Positions 7,356-18,534 of a stretch of 64,000 nucleotides of DNA are shown here, piece by piece (within the stretch, counting starts at the first letter, position 1; every line of letters begins with the position of its first letter). Source of the stretch: an uncultured Clostridia bacterium (GTDB taxonomy: Bacteria; Bacillota; Clostridia; Oscillospirales; Ruminococcaceae). The translations under genes were made by a program, and so were the position numbers. The stretch covers positions 1 through 64,000 of the forward strand of contig CALWNN010000015.1 in assembly GCA_944382845.1 (NCBI GenBank), in the 5' to 3' direction. A model generated the notes under the pieces. That model worked only from the letters and a program-made list of their open reading frames with translations, made no database searches and had not been told where the DNA came from.

Positions 7356-8315
7356 TCAGAAGAATTTATTTTGAAACCATACATTATTTATCTCAAAGGT
7401 TTTTTTGTCAAGATATGATAAAATGCCACCGTCAGTTTTAAAATCAAATGTAAGCTTGTATGCGAAGAGAGCCTGCGTTTTGACCTGATATTTTCGGTTT
7501 ATCTTGTTTATGCCGTATTTTCCGTCACCGAGAAGGGGATAGCCAAGGTAGGACATATGCGCTCTTATCTGGTGAGTCCTGCCTGTGATAAGCTCAATCT
7601 CAACAAGCGCAAGCTCGTTCTTGTGCTTCAGAACCTTGTATTTTGTGATAATTGTCTTGTTCTGTGGCGTTTTCCTGTCAGAAATATAAACCGTGTTTGT
7701 TTTCTCGTTTTTTTCAAGATAAGCTGTTACAGTTGCTTCCGCAGGCTTCGGAACACCCACGGTCACACAGAGATATTTCTTGTGAAGTTCTCGGTCCTTT
7801 ATTTTCTGATTCAATATTCTTAAACTTTCTGAATTCTTTGCACAGATTACAATTCCTTCTGTGTTTCTGTCTATTCTGTTGCAAAGAGAAGGGGCGAAAG
7901 AGTTTTCCTTTTCAGGATCATATTCACCCTTTTCGTAAAGATAATGAAGTATGCGGTTTATAAGGGTGTCAGCCGTACCGTCGTTATCCTCGTGAACAAC
8001 AAGCCCGGTTTTTTTGTGACACAAAAGAATATTTTCATCTTCGTATACAATATTAACCTTAGCGGGAGCAGATAAAAAAGGATAGCTTTTTTCTTCCGGC
8101 ATTATGTCATCAAAGAATTCATCGTTTATATAAAGCTGCAAAACATCGTTCTCGCAAAGTCTTGTTGAAATATCACAGCGCTTACCGTTAAGCTTTATAC
8201 GCTTGAGCCTTATATACTTGTACAAAAGATTCTTGGGAAGTCTTTTTACCGTTTTTTCTAAAAACTTGTCAAGCCGCTGTCCGCTGTCATTTTTATTTAT
8301 AATAAATTCTCTCAT
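7356..8315 (-). CDS. RluA-family pseudouridine synthase
   Basis: This 319-residue protein has an N-terminal S4 RNA-binding domain (about residues 12-75) and a pseudouridine synthase domain. The catalytic block is NRIDRNTEGIVI, in which the Asp forms the covalent intermediate, and the later block LITGRTHQIRAHM is typical of RluA/RluC/RluD. These enzymes modify uridines in large-subunit rRNA or tRNA; the exact target cannot be assigned. The start ATG follows GAAAGGATCAC. It is transcribed divergently from radC, and the PHP gene follows 192 nt downstream on the same strand. Confidence 0.92.
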   Translation of the reverse strand: MREFIINKNDSGQRLDKFLEKTVKRLPKNLLYKYIRLKRIKLNGKRCDISTRLCENDVLQLYINDEFFDDIMPEEKSYPFLSAPAKVNIVYEDENILLCHKKTGLVVHEDNDGTADTLINRILHYLYEKGEYDPEKENSFAPSLCNRIDRNTEGIVICAKNSESLRILNQKIKDRELHKKYLCVTVGVPKPAEATVTAYLEKNEKTNTVYISDRKTPQNKTIITKYKVLKHKNELALVEIELITGRTHQIRAHMSYLGYPLLGDGKYGINKINRKYQVKTQALFAYKLTFDFKTDGGILSYLDKKTFEINNVWFQNKFF

Positions 8316-8412
8316 TGTGAAAGTGATCCTTTCATGTTATCCTTTAAATTATATAACATTTATTCAGTTATTTCAAGTCTTAAAATGTACACAGAAAGGT
8401 AAATCAAAACCC

Positions 8413-8441
8413 TTTACAAGTTGAAAAAAAAGTTGTATAAT
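8413..8441 (+). promoter_or_regulatory. Predicted sigma-A promoter of radC-uvrB-uvrA
   Basis: TTTACA and TATAAT are spaced by 17 bp, 34 nt before the radC start. No LexA box of the Firmicutes type was seen by eye, so SOS control is not supported here. Confidence 0.75.
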
Positions 8442-8474
8442 ATAAGAACTAATGTTCATAAGGAGAAATGGCTT

Positions 8475-9158
8475 ATGGAAAATCTACATGAGGGTCACAG
8501 AAAAAGATTGAAGGAAAAGTTTCTCAGAAACGGGCTTGACGGCTTTGAAGAGCATGAAATATTAGAGCTTGTTTTGTTTTTTGGAATTCAAAGAGTCAAT
8601 ACAAACGGTATTGCTCATCAGATGATATCCAAATACAATAACCTTGCAGGAGTTTTTAATGCACCTTTTGAGGAACTGAAAAGCTTTAAAGGGATTACGG
8701 ATAATGCCGCAACTCTTCTAAAATTGATCCCTCAGCTTCTTAGAGCTTATTCTGTTGAGTTAAATGATATTAGCATTATGGACAATATGCAGAATGTTGC
8801 AGATTATTTTATATCAGAATATATAGGTGTTGTTGAGGAGGAGGTCAAAGTATGCTGCCTTGATAATAAGTTAAAGATTATCTCCTGCTCAACAATTTCA
8901 AAAGGAACTGTAAGCTCTGCTCCTGTAAATGTGAGAAAAATTGTTGAAGCCGCATTTCGTTCAAATTCCTCTGTTGTGATGATCGCTCATAATCATCCTG
9001 GCGGAGAAGCCATACCGTCAGCTGCTGACATAAGCATTACCAGACAGCTTATAAGGACTCTTTCGAAAATCGATATATCCCTTATAGATCATATAATAAT
9101 ATGCGGCTCACAGGCTATTTCAATGAAAAATCTTGGATATTTCAATATACTTGACTGA
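8475..9158 (+). CDS. radC: RadC family JAB1/MPN+ domain protein
   Basis: This 227-residue protein has an N-terminal helix-hairpin-helix-like region and a C-terminal JAMM metalloprotease-like domain. The motif [16 protein letters not shown] contains the HxH, Ser and Asp ligands of the JAMM zinc site. The family is widely annotated as a DNA repair protein, although its enzymatic role is unproven. The start at 8475 follows AAGGAGA at a normal distance, while the longer frame from 8421 begins upstream of the promoter -10 and is rejected. It heads a run with uvrB (17 nt) and uvrA, consistent with a repair operon. Confidence 0.93.
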   Translation: MENLHEGHRKRLKEKFLRNGLDGFEEHEILELVLFFGIQRVNTNGIAHQMISKYNNLAGVFNAPFEELKSFKGITDNAATLLKLIPQLLRAYSVELNDISIMDNMQNVADYFISEYIGVVEEEVKVCCLDNKLKIISCSTISKGTVSSAPVNVRKIVEAAFRSNSSVVMIAHNHPGGEAIPSAADISITRQLIRTLSKIDISLIDHIIICGSQAISMKNLGYFNILD

Positions 9159-9175
9159 TAATAAAGGAGTGCGTA

Positions 9176-11152
9176 ATGGATAAATTCAAGCTGGTTTCAG
9201 ATTATAAGCTTTCAGGCGACCAGCCGGAGGCTGTCGATAAACTTGTTGAAGGACTTAATAAAGGCTATAAAGAGCAGACTCTTCTTGGAGTTACCGGTTC
9301 GGGTAAGACTTTTACAATGGCAAATGTTATTGAAAGGATTAACAAACCCACTCTTGTTCTTGCTCACAACAAAATACTTGCGGCTCAGCTTTGCAGCGAA
9401 TTCAAGGAATTTTTTCCTGAAAACGCAGTTGAGTATTTTGTTTCCTATTACGACTACTATCAGCCGGAAGCATATATCCCAAGCAAAGACGTGTATATAG
9501 AAAAAGACAGTTCGGTAAACGATGAGATAGATAAGCTCCGTCACTCTGCAACCACTGCTATTGCAGAAAGACGTGACGTTATCGTTGTGGCAAGCGTTTC
9601 CTGTATTTATTCTCTTGGCGACCCTGAGGAATATAAGTCAATGGTAGTTTCTATCAGAAAAGGAATGACCAAATCAAGGGATGAGCTTGTGGCTCAGCTT
9701 GTGAATCTGCAATTTGAGAGAAACGATATAGGGTTTGACCGAAATAAATTCAGGGTAAGGGGAGATGTGGTTGAAATTTTCCCGTCAAATCACACAGATA
9801 CCGCCTATAGGGTTGAATTTTTCGGCGACGAGGTCGACCGAATAACAAAAGTAAATGTCATTTCCGGGGAAATAGTTGATTTTCTCAATCACGTAGCTAT
9901 TTTTCCTGCAAGCCATTATATAGTCGGAAAGGAAAAGCTTCGTGGCGCGATTGAAGAGATAAAAGAAGAACTTGATGAAAGAATAAAATACTTTACCGAC
10001 AACGATATGCTCATAGAAGCCCAGAGAATCGCTCAACGTACAAATTATGATATTGAAATGCTTGAACAAATTGGGTTTTGCAGTGGAATAGAAAACTATT
10101 CAAGAGTACTTGCAAGACGTCCAAAGGGAGCTGTGCCTTATACACTCCTTGACCATTTTCCTGATGATTTTCTTCTTATAGTAGACGAATCTCACGTGAC
10201 CCTGCCTCAGGTAAGAGGTATGTATGCCGGAGACAGAGCAAGAAAAACAACGCTTGTTGATTATGGATTCAGATTACCTTCAGCTCTTGACAACAGACCA
10301 CTTAAATTTGACGAGTTTTATGAGCATATAAATCAGGCAATTTTCGTTTCTGCCACTCCCGGGGATTTCGAAAAAGAACATTCCGCTCAGATTGTTGAAC
10401 AGGTAATCAGACCAACAGGACTTTTAGATCCTGAAATACAAGTTAAACCTACAACGGGGCAGATAGAAGACCTTCTTTCCGAGATAAACCTGAGAGTTGA
10501 GAAAAAGGAAAGAGTATTAATTACAACTCTTACAAAGAAAATGGCAGAGGATCTTACGTCTTATCTTAAAAATTTCGGTATTGCAGTAAGATATATGCAC
10601 CACGATATTGATTCCATCGAAAGAATGGAAATAATAAGAGATCTTCGAATGGGGGAATTTGACGTTCTTGTCGGGATAAATCTTTTACGAGAGGGATTAG
10701 ATCTTCCGGAGGTTTCTCTTGTAGCAATTCTTGACGCTGATAAGGAAGGCTTTCTGCGTTCTGAAAGTTCTCTTGTTCAGACAATAGGACGTGCCGCAAG
10801 AAATGCGAACGGAAAAGTTATCATGTATGCCGATACCATTACAGGCTCAATGGAAAGAGCGATAACTGAAACAGAGCGGCGCCGCGGCATACAGATGAAA
10901 TTTAATGAAGAGCATGGTATTGTTCCAAAGACGATAGTCAAGGATATCCGTGATGTTATTGAGATTTCAAGCAAGGAAGAAGTTGAATACGAAGCAAGAA
11001 GAACAACAAAGCTTTCAAAGCGAGAAACTGAAGCTCTTGTTGATAAACTTACAAAGCAGATGAAGGAAGCTGCAAAAATGCTTGAATTTGAACATGCGGC
11101 TTACCTGAGAGACAAAATTGCCGAGCTTAAAGGTGAAAATGTGAAAAAGTAA
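9176..11152 (+). CDS. uvrB: Excinuclease ABC subunit B
   Basis: This 658-residue UvrB is of full family length. It carries Walker [11 protein letters not shown] near residue 40, the beta-hairpin region [10 protein letters not shown], the helicase motif [19 protein letters not shown], the motif VI-like QTIGRAARN, and the C-terminal UVR domain that contacts UvrC ([16 protein letters not shown]). UvrB verifies damage delivered by UvrA and recruits UvrC. The start ATG follows AAAGGAGTG, and uvrA begins 12 nt after the stop, so the two are co-expressed. Confidence 0.98.
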   Translation: MDKFKLVSDYKLSGDQPEAVDKLVEGLNKGYKEQTLLGVTGSGKTFTMANVIERINKPTLVLAHNKILAAQLCSEFKEFFPENAVEYFVSYYDYYQPEAYIPSKDVYIEKDSSVNDEIDKLRHSATTAIAERRDVIVVASVSCIYSLGDPEEYKSMVVSIRKGMTKSRDELVAQLVNLQFERNDIGFDRNKFRVRGDVVEIFPSNHTDTAYRVEFFGDEVDRITKVNVISGEIVDFLNHVAIFPASHYIVGKEKLRGAIEEIKEELDERIKYFTDNDMLIEAQRIAQRTNYDIEMLEQIGFCSGIENYSRVLARRPKGAVPYTLLDHFPDDFLLIVDESHVTLPQVRGMYAGDRARKTTLVDYGFRLPSALDNRPLKFDEFYEHINQAIFVSATPGDFEKEHSAQIVEQVIRPTGLLDPEIQVKPTTGQIEDLLSEINLRVEKKERVLITTLTKKMAEDLTSYLKNFGIAVRYMHHDIDSIERMEIIRDLRMGEFDVLVGINLLREGLDLPEVSLVAILDADKEGFLRSESSLVQTIGRAARNANGKVIMYADTITGSMERAITETERRRGIQMKFNEEHGIVPKTIVKDIRDVIEISSKEEVEYEARRTTKLSKRETEALVDKLTKQMKEAAKMLEFEHAAYLRDKIAELKGENVKK

Positions 11153-11164
11153 AGGAAGAAAATT

Positions 11165-13993
11165 ATGCAGAGAAACGAAATAGTTATAAAAGGCGCAAGA
11201 GAGCATAACCTTAAAAATGTGGATCTTACTATACCAAGGGATAAGCTTATTGTTATGACGGGACTTTCCGGCTCGGGAAAATCGTCTCTTGCCTTTGATA
11301 CGATATACGCAGATGGTCAGAGAAGATATGTGGAAAGTCTTTCCTCTTATGCGAGAATGTTTTTGGGACAAATGGAAAAACCCGATGTTGACAGCATAGA
11401 GGGACTTTCGCCCGCCATTTCAATCGACCAGAAAACCACATCAAAGAACCCGCGTTCAACCGTGGGAACAGTAACTGAAATATACGATTATCTGAGATTA
11501 CTTTATGCAAGGATAGGAATACCTCACTGTCCGGTGTGCGGCAAGGAAATAAGACAGCAAACAATAGACCAGATAGTAGATAAGATAATGGAACTTGAAG
11601 AGGGTACAAGAATTCAGATTTTAGCTCCTATAGTAAGAGGAAGGAAGGGAGAATACCAGAGAGAATTTCAGAATGCAAGAAAATCAGGTTACGTCAGAGT
11701 AAGAGTTGACGGAATAATTTATGACCTTTCAGAAGAAATAAAGCTTGAAAAAAATAAAAAGCATAACATTGAGATAGTGGTTGACAGACTTGTTATAAAG
11801 CCTGATATCAAATCCCGTCTTACCGACAGTATAGAAGTCGCTTCGTCTTTAACAGGGGGACTTATCTTTGTTGATGTCATAGGCGGAGAAGAAATGAAAT
11901 TCTCTCAGTCTTATGCCTGCCCTGATCATAATATTTCAATTGAAGAGCTTAATCCGAGAATGTTTTCATTCAATAACCCTTTCGGCGCTTGTGAAAAGTG
12001 TACGGGGCTCGGCGTATTCAAAAAGATTGATCCGGAGCTTGTTATTCCAAATAAGGAGCTTTCAATTAAAGAAGGAGCAATAAAAGCTACGGGCTGGAAT
12101 AATCTTGATGAAAATTCAATTGCCATGACATATTATAAGGCAATTTCCGAGACATATAACATTTCTCTTGATGAGCCTGTAAAGAATCTAAGTAAGGACG
12201 CAATAGAAATTTTCCTTTACGGAACGCAGGGACAAAAGCTTAAGCTTCACAGAGAATCCTCCTTTTATAAATCTGAATATCAATCTGAATTTGAGGGAGT
12301 TATCCCGAATCTCGAAAGACGTTACCGTGAAAGTGCAAGCGACTATACAAAGGCTGACATAGAATCGGTAATGAGTGATGAACCGTGTCCCAAATGCCAT
12401 GGGAAAAGGCTTAAAAAAGAATCCCTCTCTGTAACTGTGGGAGGACTGAATATCGCTCAGGTGTCAGATTTTTCTGTTGTTGAGGCTTTGGACTTCTTTG
12501 ATAATATTGACCTATCTGCAAGAGAACTGATGATCGGAGAAAGAATCATCAAGGAAATCAAAGAACGTCTTGGATTTTTAAAAAGCGTGGGGCTTGAATA
12601 TCTTACTTTATCAAGACTTTCCGCAACTCTTTCGGGAGGAGAAAGCCAGAGGATAAGACTTGCGACACAAATAGGTTCTTCACTTGTTGGAGTGCTTTAT
12701 ATCCTTGACGAGCCATCAATTGGACTTCACCAACGTGATAACGATAAGCTTATTTCCACACTCAAAAGGCTTCGTGACCTTGGAAATACACTTATTGTGG
12801 TCGAACATGACGAGGATACGATGTATGCTGCGGATTATATCGTTGACGTAGGTCCGGGAGCAGGTATTCACGGTGGTGAAATTGTCTGCACAGGAACTGT
12901 TAAGGATATTATTAAATGTAAGAAATCAATAACAGGCGCTTATTTAAGCGGCAGAAAGAAAATTCCCGTTCCCGAAGAAAGAAGAAAGGGAAACGGAAAG
13001 TTCTTGACTGTAAAGGGCGCTAAACAAAATAACCTTAAAAATATCGATGTAAAAATTCCTCTTGGAACCTTCACCTGCGTTACCGGCGTTTCGGGAAGCG
13101 GCAAAAGTTCCCTTGTAAACGAGATAATTTTTAAAGACTTGTCAGCAAGGCTGAACCGCTCAAAAATCAGGGCCGGTAAGTTTGACGAGATATTAGGTAT
13201 TGAAAATCTTGATAAGGTTATCAATATCGACCAGTCACCAATAGGAAGAACACCACGTTCAAATCCAGCGACATATACAGGAGTTTTTACCGACATAAGA
13301 GAGCTGTTTGCTACAACAAACGACGCAAAAATGAAAGGTTACGGTGCAGGAAGATTTTCCTTTAACGTTAAGGGCGGAAGATGCGAAGCCTGCGAAGGTG
13401 ACGGTATCATCAAGATAGAAATGCACTTTTTGCCTGATATCTATGTCCCTTGCGAGGTGTGCAAGGGAAGAAGGTACAACCGTGAAACTCTTGAAATAAA
13501 ATATAAAGGAAAAAGTATTTATGACGTTCTGGAAATGACTGTTGAAGAGGGTGTTGAATTTTTCAAAAACCTGCCCAGAATTTCAAGAAAGCTTCAGACT
13601 CTGTTTGACGTGGGACTTGGTTATGTCAAGATCGGTCAGCCTGCAACAACTCTTTCCGGTGGAGAGGCTCAGAGAGTAAAGCTTGCGACGGAGCTTTCAA
13701 AACGATCTACAGGAAAAACAATTTATATTCTTGATGAGCCTACAACAGGACTGCATACCGCCGATGTTCATAAGCTTATAGAGGTTCTGCAAAAACTTGT
13801 TGACGCAGGAAATACCGTTCTTGTTATTGAACATAATCTTGATGTGATAAAAATAGCAGATCATATAATCGATTTGGGACCGGAGGGCGGAAACGGCGGT
13901 GGATTTATTGTTGCACAGGGCACTCCCGAAAGTGTCGCCGCTGATGAAAGATCATATACCGGAAAGTATCTTAAAAAAATGCTTGAAAGATAA
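11165..13993 (+). CDS. uvrA: Excinuclease ABC subunit A
   Basis: This 942-residue UvrA has two ABC ATPase modules: Walker [15 protein letters not shown] near residue 32 and [14 protein letters not shown] in the second half, with signature motifs [12 protein letters not shown] and [12 protein letters not shown]. Zinc-binding cysteines are visible in [19 protein letters not shown], and [16 protein letters not shown] followed by [10 protein letters not shown]. It is the damage-recognition subunit of nucleotide excision repair. The stop codon is 4 nt before repeat copy D. Confidence 0.98.
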   Translation: MQRNEIVIKGAREHNLKNVDLTIPRDKLIVMTGLSGSGKSSLAFDTIYADGQRRYVESLSSYARMFLGQMEKPDVDSIEGLSPAISIDQKTTSKNPRSTVGTVTEIYDYLRLLYARIGIPHCPVCGKEIRQQTIDQIVDKIMELEEGTRIQILAPIVRGRKGEYQREFQNARKSGYVRVRVDGIIYDLSEEIKLEKNKKHNIEIVVDRLVIKPDIKSRLTDSIEVASSLTGGLIFVDVIGGEEMKFSQSYACPDHNISIEELNPRMFSFNNPFGACEKCTGLGVFKKIDPELVIPNKELSIKEGAIKATGWNNLDENSIAMTYYKAISETYNISLDEPVKNLSKDAIEIFLYGTQGQKLKLHRESSFYKSEYQSEFEGVIPNLERRYRESASDYTKADIESVMSDEPCPKCHGKRLKKESLSVTVGGLNIAQVSDFSVVEALDFFDNIDLSARELMIGERIIKEIKERLGFLKSVGLEYLTLSRLSATLSGGESQRIRLATQIGSSLVGVLYILDEPSIGLHQRDNDKLISTLKRLRDLGNTLIVVEHDEDTMYAADYIVDVGPGAGIHGGEIVCTGTVKDIIKCKKSITGAYLSGRKKIPVPEERRKGNGKFLTVKGAKQNNLKNIDVKIPLGTFTCVTGVSGSGKSSLVNEIIFKDLSARLNRSKIRAGKFDEILGIENLDKVINIDQSPIGRTPRSNPATYTGVFTDIRELFATTNDAKMKGYGAGRFSFNVKGGRCEACEGDGIIKIEMHFLPDIYVPCEVCKGRRYNRETLEIKYKGKSIYDVLEMTVEEGVEFFKNLPRISRKLQTLFDVGLGYVKIGQPATTLSGGEAQRVKLATELSKRSTGKTIYILDEPTTGLHTADVHKLIEVLQKLVDAGNTVLVIEHNLDVIKIADHIIDLGPEGGNGGGFIVAQGTPESVAADERSYTGKYLKKMLER

Positions 13994-13997
13994 CATT

Positions 13998-14095
13998 TAT
14001 AACCGGATCGCCGATGCCCCCTGCCGAGTATTCGGCAGGGGGATGGTTAGAACCTCAAATTAAAACCTCCTGAATAGCATTGCTCCGATTTAAAT
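13998..14095 (+). repeat. Modular intergenic repeat, copy D (minimal form)
   Basis: This is the shortest copy (98 bp). The left end TATAACCGGATCGCCGAT starts 4 nt after the uvrA stop, and the right end is TTGCTCCGATTTAAAT. The interior is essentially one perfect 11-bp hairpin, CCCCCTGCCGA with TCGGCAGGGGG around GTAT (14017-14042), then a short AT-rich stretch. The hairpin is not followed by a U-tract. It shows which parts of the family are indispensable: two ends plus one hairpin. Confidence 0.85.
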
Positions 14096-14103
14096 AATTT
14101 AAG

Positions 14104-14139
14104 CAAGATGCGTGTTTTTGTGCATCTTGTTTTATTTTT
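14104..14139 (+). terminator. Intrinsic terminator downstream of uvrA and repeat D
   Basis: CAAGATGC and GCATCTTG form an 8-bp stem with a T-rich loop, followed by TTTTATTTTTA. It ends the radC-uvrB-uvrA transcript after repeat copy D, so the repeat is transcribed with that operon. Confidence 0.8.
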
Positions 14140-14151
14140 ACCTTATTTTCA

Positions 14152-14180
14152 TTGACAAACTTATAAATTTTTGATAAAAT
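14152..14180 (+). promoter_or_regulatory. Predicted sigma-A promoter of the first MoxR operon
   Basis: A consensus TTGACA is followed after 17 bp by TAAAAT, 33 nt before the moxR start codon. This is one of the closest matches to the sigma-A consensus in the window. Confidence 0.85.
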
Positions 14181-14213
14181 AAATATATATATTTAAATAA
14201 TCCGGAGGACATT

Positions 14214-15143
14214 ATGAATACAGAAGTTAAAAAGCTTGTTGACAATATTGAAAAAGTTATTGTCGGAAAAACAGATGTGATAATTAATGTAATTACCGCA
14301 CTTATAAGCGGCGGTCATATTCTTATCGAGGACGTTCCGGGTGTAGGAAAAACTCAGCTTGTTTCCGCTCTTGCAAAATCGGTTGACGGAAAATTTAACC
14401 GTATTCAGCTTACCCCTGACGTTATGCCATCTGATATCGTTGGATTTTCTATGCTCAATTCTCAGACAAGAGAATTTGAATACCATACGGGCGCTGCAAT
14501 GTGCAACTTTCTTCTTGCCGACGAAATAAACAGAGCTTCGCCTAAGGCACAGTCCAGCCTTCTTGAGGTTATGGAGGAGTACCAGATAAGCCTTGATGGA
14601 AATACATATCAGCTTCCACAGCCTTTTATGACCCTTGCAACACAAAACCCAATTGAAACGTATGGAACATATCATCTTCCTGAGGCTCAAATGGATAGAT
14701 TTATTATGAAAATAAGTATTGGTTACCCGTCTAAGGAGCAGGAGATGGAGATATTAAACCGACTGGAGCATAGTACCCCGATAAAAACTGTTTCAAGTGT
14801 TATGACCACAGATGATATAATGACTTTAAGAGGACAGGCAGAAAAAGTGTTTGTTTCGGATAAGATAAAAGATTATATTCTTGATATATCAAATGTCACC
14901 AGAAACTCCCCTTATTTCAGACTTGGCGCTTCTCCGAGAGCTTCAATTGCTCTTATGAAAGCATCGAAAGCATATGCATTTGTTGACGGAAGAGATTATG
15001 TTACTCCTGATGACGTCAAGAGGATGTGTATTCCTGTTTATGCTCATAGACTTATCCTTTCGCCAAAGGGTAAAAGTGAATTTGAGAACGCTGAGCCTGC
15101 TCTTGATAAAATTATGAGTCAGGTTGAAGTTCCTGTAAAGTAA
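14214..15143 (+). CDS. MoxR-family AAA+ ATPase (copy 1)
   Basis: A 309-residue MoxR ATPase with Walker A GVGKTQLV (about residues 43-50), Walker B LLADEINRASPKAQSSLLEV, and sensor block ATQNPIETYGTYHLPEAQMD. MoxR proteins are chaperone-like ATPases that usually act with von Willebrand-type or DUF58 partners. Here the next genes are a DUF58 protein and a membrane transglutaminase, the standard partner set. The start follows CCGGAGGAC. A second complete set lies at 41.6-46.5 kb on the other strand. Confidence 0.95.
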   Translation: MNTEVKKLVDNIEKVIVGKTDVIINVITALISGGHILIEDVPGVGKTQLVSALAKSVDGKFNRIQLTPDVMPSDIVGFSMLNSQTREFEYHTGAAMCNFLLADEINRASPKAQSSLLEVMEEYQISLDGNTYQLPQPFMTLATQNPIETYGTYHLPEAQMDRFIMKISIGYPSKEQEMEILNRLEHSTPIKTVSSVMTTDDIMTLRGQAEKVFVSDKIKDYILDISNVTRNSPYFRLGASPRASIALMKASKAYAFVDGRDYVTPDDVKRMCIPVYAHRLILSPKGKSEFENAEPALDKIMSQVEVPVK

Positions 15144-15164
15144 AGTGAAAGGCTGGAATATGAT

Positions 15165-16331
15165 TTGAAAAATATACTTGGCTATATTTTTTGCTTGGGG
15201 ATAGGCGCCGCTGTCACTTATTTTATAAGTGGAGTAGGCGGAATTATGATAATAGTTTGCCTTGTCCTTTCGCTTGCGCTTTCTCTTGTTGATTTTATGT
15301 TGGTAAGAAATAAATTTGATTTTAAAGCTCAGACAGATGAACAAAATTTCAGAAAGGGTGAAAATGCTGAGCTTAAGGTGTCTTTAAGAAAGCTCACTAT
15401 TCTTCCCGCTCCTTTTGTTGAAATAAAATTTACATCTTCACCAAAGCTTAAAGCGGTTGATTCGCAATTTTATAAAGTGTCACTTGGTTTTGACAAGAAA
15501 CCTACCGACATCACGGTAAAGTATGCTGCTATGTATTCTGGAAAAGCACATGCCGAGATTGAATCGGTAGTTCTTACCGACTATATGGGAATCCTAAGAC
15601 AAAATATATATAAGCGTTCCGAACAAGAAAAAATAGTATTTGAATTTAATATCATGCCTGACATTCCTGATGTGAATATAACCTCAGATCTTATAAAGAC
15701 TTCATCTGAAGCTATTGGCTACAGCGACGACGAGGAGGAAACAAGCGAAACTACACGTTTCGGTGCAGGTGTTGCCGGATACGAACATCGTCAGTATGTT
15801 CCCGGAGATCCTATAAAGCGTATCAATTGGAAGCTTTCATCAAAGCGTGATATCTTCTTTGTAAGACTTGATGAAAAAATTAATTCTACAAATCAGTCTG
15901 TTGTATTTGATCTTTATAATGAAAAACCTGCTGGAGATGATTTCAGGGATAATGATCTGCTTATTGAAAGCGCATTATCTGTAATGGTGTCAATGATAAG
16001 ACAGGAACAGACATGTAACGTCTACCTTTTTATCAGAGGAAATTGGGAGACAATTGAGATAAAGGACGAGCCTTCGGTAATTGAGCTTCAGCGGCTGTTC
16101 GGCGAATATGACAGCTCAAAGTCACATAGTAGCAGAATACCCCCAGAGATTAAAAATGAAAAAGGAACCTCTTCCGCTGTCATTTTCACTAATTGCCTTG
16201 ACTCTGAACTTATTGAAAGCTGTCAGAGTAATAATACTATAGGATTTTTTGTGACAACAGAAAATCATATTAAAATTCCTTCTGAAAATTGCTGGATCGT
16301 TAATAATTTATATGAATTGAAAAGAGTATAA
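15165..16331 (+). CDS. DUF58 domain protein (copy 1)
   Basis: This 388-residue protein has two N-terminal membrane segments (about residues 5-45) and a DUF58 domain whose signature is seen as PGDPIKRINWKLSSKRD. The DUF58 region resembles a von Willebrand A fold and is taken to partner the MoxR ATPase. TTG is the likely start, because the ATG a few bases upstream (ATGATTTGA) ends at once in a stop. Weak spacing from GAAAGG makes the start less certain. It lies between moxR and the transglutaminase gene with gaps of 21 and 4 nt. Confidence 0.9.
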   Translation: MKNILGYIFCLGIGAAVTYFISGVGGIMIIVCLVLSLALSLVDFMLVRNKFDFKAQTDEQNFRKGENAELKVSLRKLTILPAPFVEIKFTSSPKLKAVDSQFYKVSLGFDKKPTDITVKYAAMYSGKAHAEIESVVLTDYMGILRQNIYKRSEQEKIVFEFNIMPDIPDVNITSDLIKTSSEAIGYSDDEEETSETTRFGAGVAGYEHRQYVPGDPIKRINWKLSSKRDIFFVRLDEKINSTNQSVVFDLYNEKPAGDDFRDNDLLIESALSVMVSMIRQEQTCNVYLFIRGNWETIEIKDEPSVIELQRLFGEYDSSKSHSSRIPPEIKNEKGTSSAVIFTNCLDSELIESCQSNNTIGFFVTTENHIKIPSENCWIVNNLYELKRV

Positions 16332-16335
16332 ATAA

Positions 16336-18534
16336 ATGAAACTTATATCAGAAAAATTTAAAAACTGGTTGCTGCCGCTTCTTTTTGGATGCGCAGTAGC
16401 TTACATGATAATAGACTGCTACCACAGAGGAGATACTCTTGAATTTACAATAGGCTTTTTTGCATATGCGTTTATTCTTTTTGCAGTTTTTGATGTGATA
16501 AGAAAAATCAAATATATTTCTGGAATTTTATATCTTGCTTTTGCGGCAATTGTGTTATATTTTTCTGTAAGGCCGGCATTACAAGTGTCTTTTTCGGGTT
16601 CCGCAGGACTAAGCTTTAATCAGTGGTTTTACGGCGTTCAGTCTGCCGCAACCCTTGTTCCTTCTTATTCGGTAGCCTTGATTATAGGCGGAGGATTTTT
16701 CTTTGTATCGATTCTATATTATTTTACTCAGGTGATATACCGAAGCTTTGGTACAATGCTTATAATCATGTTTCCGCTTGTTATTTATTCAAAGAGGTCA
16801 GACGAACTTAATTCGGTGCAGTTTGTTATTGTACTTTGTCTTTATATAGCTATACTTATACATAACCGACAGATGAAATCCGACAAAAATGCAGTAGTTA
16901 TTGTCAATAAAAGCTATTCCTTGTCAATTGCTGTTTTTGTTGCGGTGATAACGCTGATCGTAGGGTTTATGCCTACTCCTGAGATACTTTCCAGACAGGA
17001 GATAGACAACAATTACTTTGATGAACTTACATCAACTGCACCTACGGGCTATTCGGATTCTTCAAGCGGATCAGGCGGCGCATTGTCTGAGGATATCATT
17101 ATGTACGTCTATACGGACAGCCCATGCTACTTAAGACGGCAAAGCTACGATTACTATAATAACGGTGCATGGAATAATGATCATACAAATCAAACGAGCA
17201 ATATCTTTCCCGATGATTTCAGCCAGTATTATACTGATATGTCCAATACATCACTGATAAATGCTTTTACATCTTTCAGAGAATTGCTTTCGGATACTAA
17301 TAATGATTTTAACTACCCTGAAACTGAATTAAGTCCGATTGAAACAAAAAGAATAACAATTGTTCCCGCAGAAGGTTTTTACCCATACTATATCTGTTCT
17401 CCGCTCAATACTATTTCTGTTTACGAAAGAGGAACTGAAAATAAAGTATTTAATTATGGGAAAAATATGCACGGAGAATTTATGCCTCTCGATTATAAAA
17501 ATTATAGAACGTTTACTAACGGTTATACTCTTGAGTATATTCAAAATCCCGGAACTCTTTATGAAGTCTGCGAACAGCTTTCAATGACAAGTGATGATGA
17601 GCTTTCGGCATTTTTCAATATGATTCTTTATAATGCAGACGATGAGATATTCAGGACATATTTGAATAACAGTTCCTATGTCTATGAACTTTTTAACAGC
17701 AACAATGATGAAGTCTTTGATGAAATGCAGCGTATTGCTCTTGAAGTAACATCGCAATGTGAAACTCCTTATGAAAAGGCAAAGGTGCTTGAAAGCTACT
17801 TTGAAGACAACGGATTTGAATACGATCCAAGATATGTTCCGCTTGACTCTTCCCCTGAATATTTTGTTACCCAATCCAAAAGAGGAACCTGCGGTGACTT
17901 TGCAACCGCAATGACTCTAATGGCGAGATATGTCGGACTTAATGCAAGATATGTTGAAGGCTTTGTAGTTGATGAAGCGGGAGAAGACGAGGACGGAAAC
18001 CAAGCGTATATTGTAAGAGAAAAACACTCACATGCTTATGTCGAAGTTTATATTCCAGGCGCCGGCTGGATGGTGTTTGAACCTACCGTTTCCGGTTTTC
18101 TTGATTATACATACGAAGAGGAAATGGAACTCAGCGATTATTTCTTGATCATTATAAGGTATCTTGCTGTGATTGCTCTGATTGTCATTGTTCTTTATTT
18201 GTTAAGAAGAAAAATAACCGAAATTGTTTTCAAAATAAGATTTCATTTTGCAGACAACAATAAGGCAGTTGTTCTATGCTATAACAGACTTTTAAATCAT
18301 GCGGCATATAAATTTAAAATTGATACGAGAACAATGACCTCCGGACAGGTTTCAGCTTACCTTAGAAGCTACGGAGTTGAACCAGAAATAGTCATTCAAA
18401 TGTTTGAAAGGACATTCTACGGTTCAAGACCTGCCACGGATAATGATAAAATCAATATCCTCATAAGCTATAAGGCTGTTGTAAAGCAGATAAATAAGAC
18501 TAAATTGTCCGGCAATAACTTGAAATATAACTAA
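16336..18534 (+). CDS. Membrane transglutaminase-like protein (copy 1, TgpA type)
   Basis: This 732-residue protein has about six N-terminal membrane segments (residues ~12-215), a large extracytoplasmic part, a transglutaminase/protease-like core, and a final membrane segment near residues 601-623. The core shows GTCGDFATAMTLMARYVG (catalytic Cys near 518), HSHAYVEVYIPGAGW (catalytic His near 564), and FEPT. Such proteins may cleave or crosslink cell-surface polypeptides, but the substrate is unknown. A segment SSSGSGG after the N-terminal membrane block looks like a linker. The last codons (Tyr, Asn, stop) lie inside the left end of repeat copy E. Confidence 0.9.
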   Translation: MKLISEKFKNWLLPLLFGCAVAYMIIDCYHRGDTLEFTIGFFAYAFILFAVFDVIRKIKYISGILYLAFAAIVLYFSVRPALQVSFSGSAGLSFNQWFYGVQSAATLVPSYSVALIIGGGFFFVSILYYFTQVIYRSFGTMLIIMFPLVIYSKRSDELNSVQFVIVLCLYIAILIHNRQMKSDKNAVVIVNKSYSLSIAVFVAVITLIVGFMPTPEILSRQEIDNNYFDELTSTAPTGYSDSSSGSGGALSEDIIMYVYTDSPCYLRRQSYDYYNNGAWNNDHTNQTSNIFPDDFSQYYTDMSNTSLINAFTSFRELLSDTNNDFNYPETELSPIETKRITIVPAEGFYPYYICSPLNTISVYERGTENKVFNYGKNMHGEFMPLDYKNYRTFTNGYTLEYIQNPGTLYEVCEQLSMTSDDELSAFFNMILYNADDEIFRTYLNNSSYVYELFNSNNDEVFDEMQRIALEVTSQCETPYEKAKVLESYFEDNGFEYDPRYVPLDSSPEYFVTQSKRGTCGDFATAMTLMARYVGLNARYVEGFVVDEAGEDEDGNQAYIVREKHSHAYVEVYIPGAGWMVFEPTVSGFLDYTYEEEMELSDYFLIIIRYLAVIALIVIVLYLLRRKITEIVFKIRFHFADNNKAVVLCYNRLLNHAAYKFKIDTRTMTSGQVSAYLRSYGVEPEIVIQMFERTFYGSRPATDNDKINILISYKAVVKQINKTKLSGNNLKYN

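Noticed and set aside
14017..14042. GC-rich hairpin of repeat copy D as the uvrA terminator
   Set aside because: It has a strong stem but no T-tract; a proper terminator with T-tract lies downstream at 14104-14139.
14193..14690. 165-residue minus-strand ORF opposite the first moxR gene
   Set aside because: It is an antisense shadow of a gene with full Walker motifs, covers the moxR ribosome site, and shows no recognisable domain.
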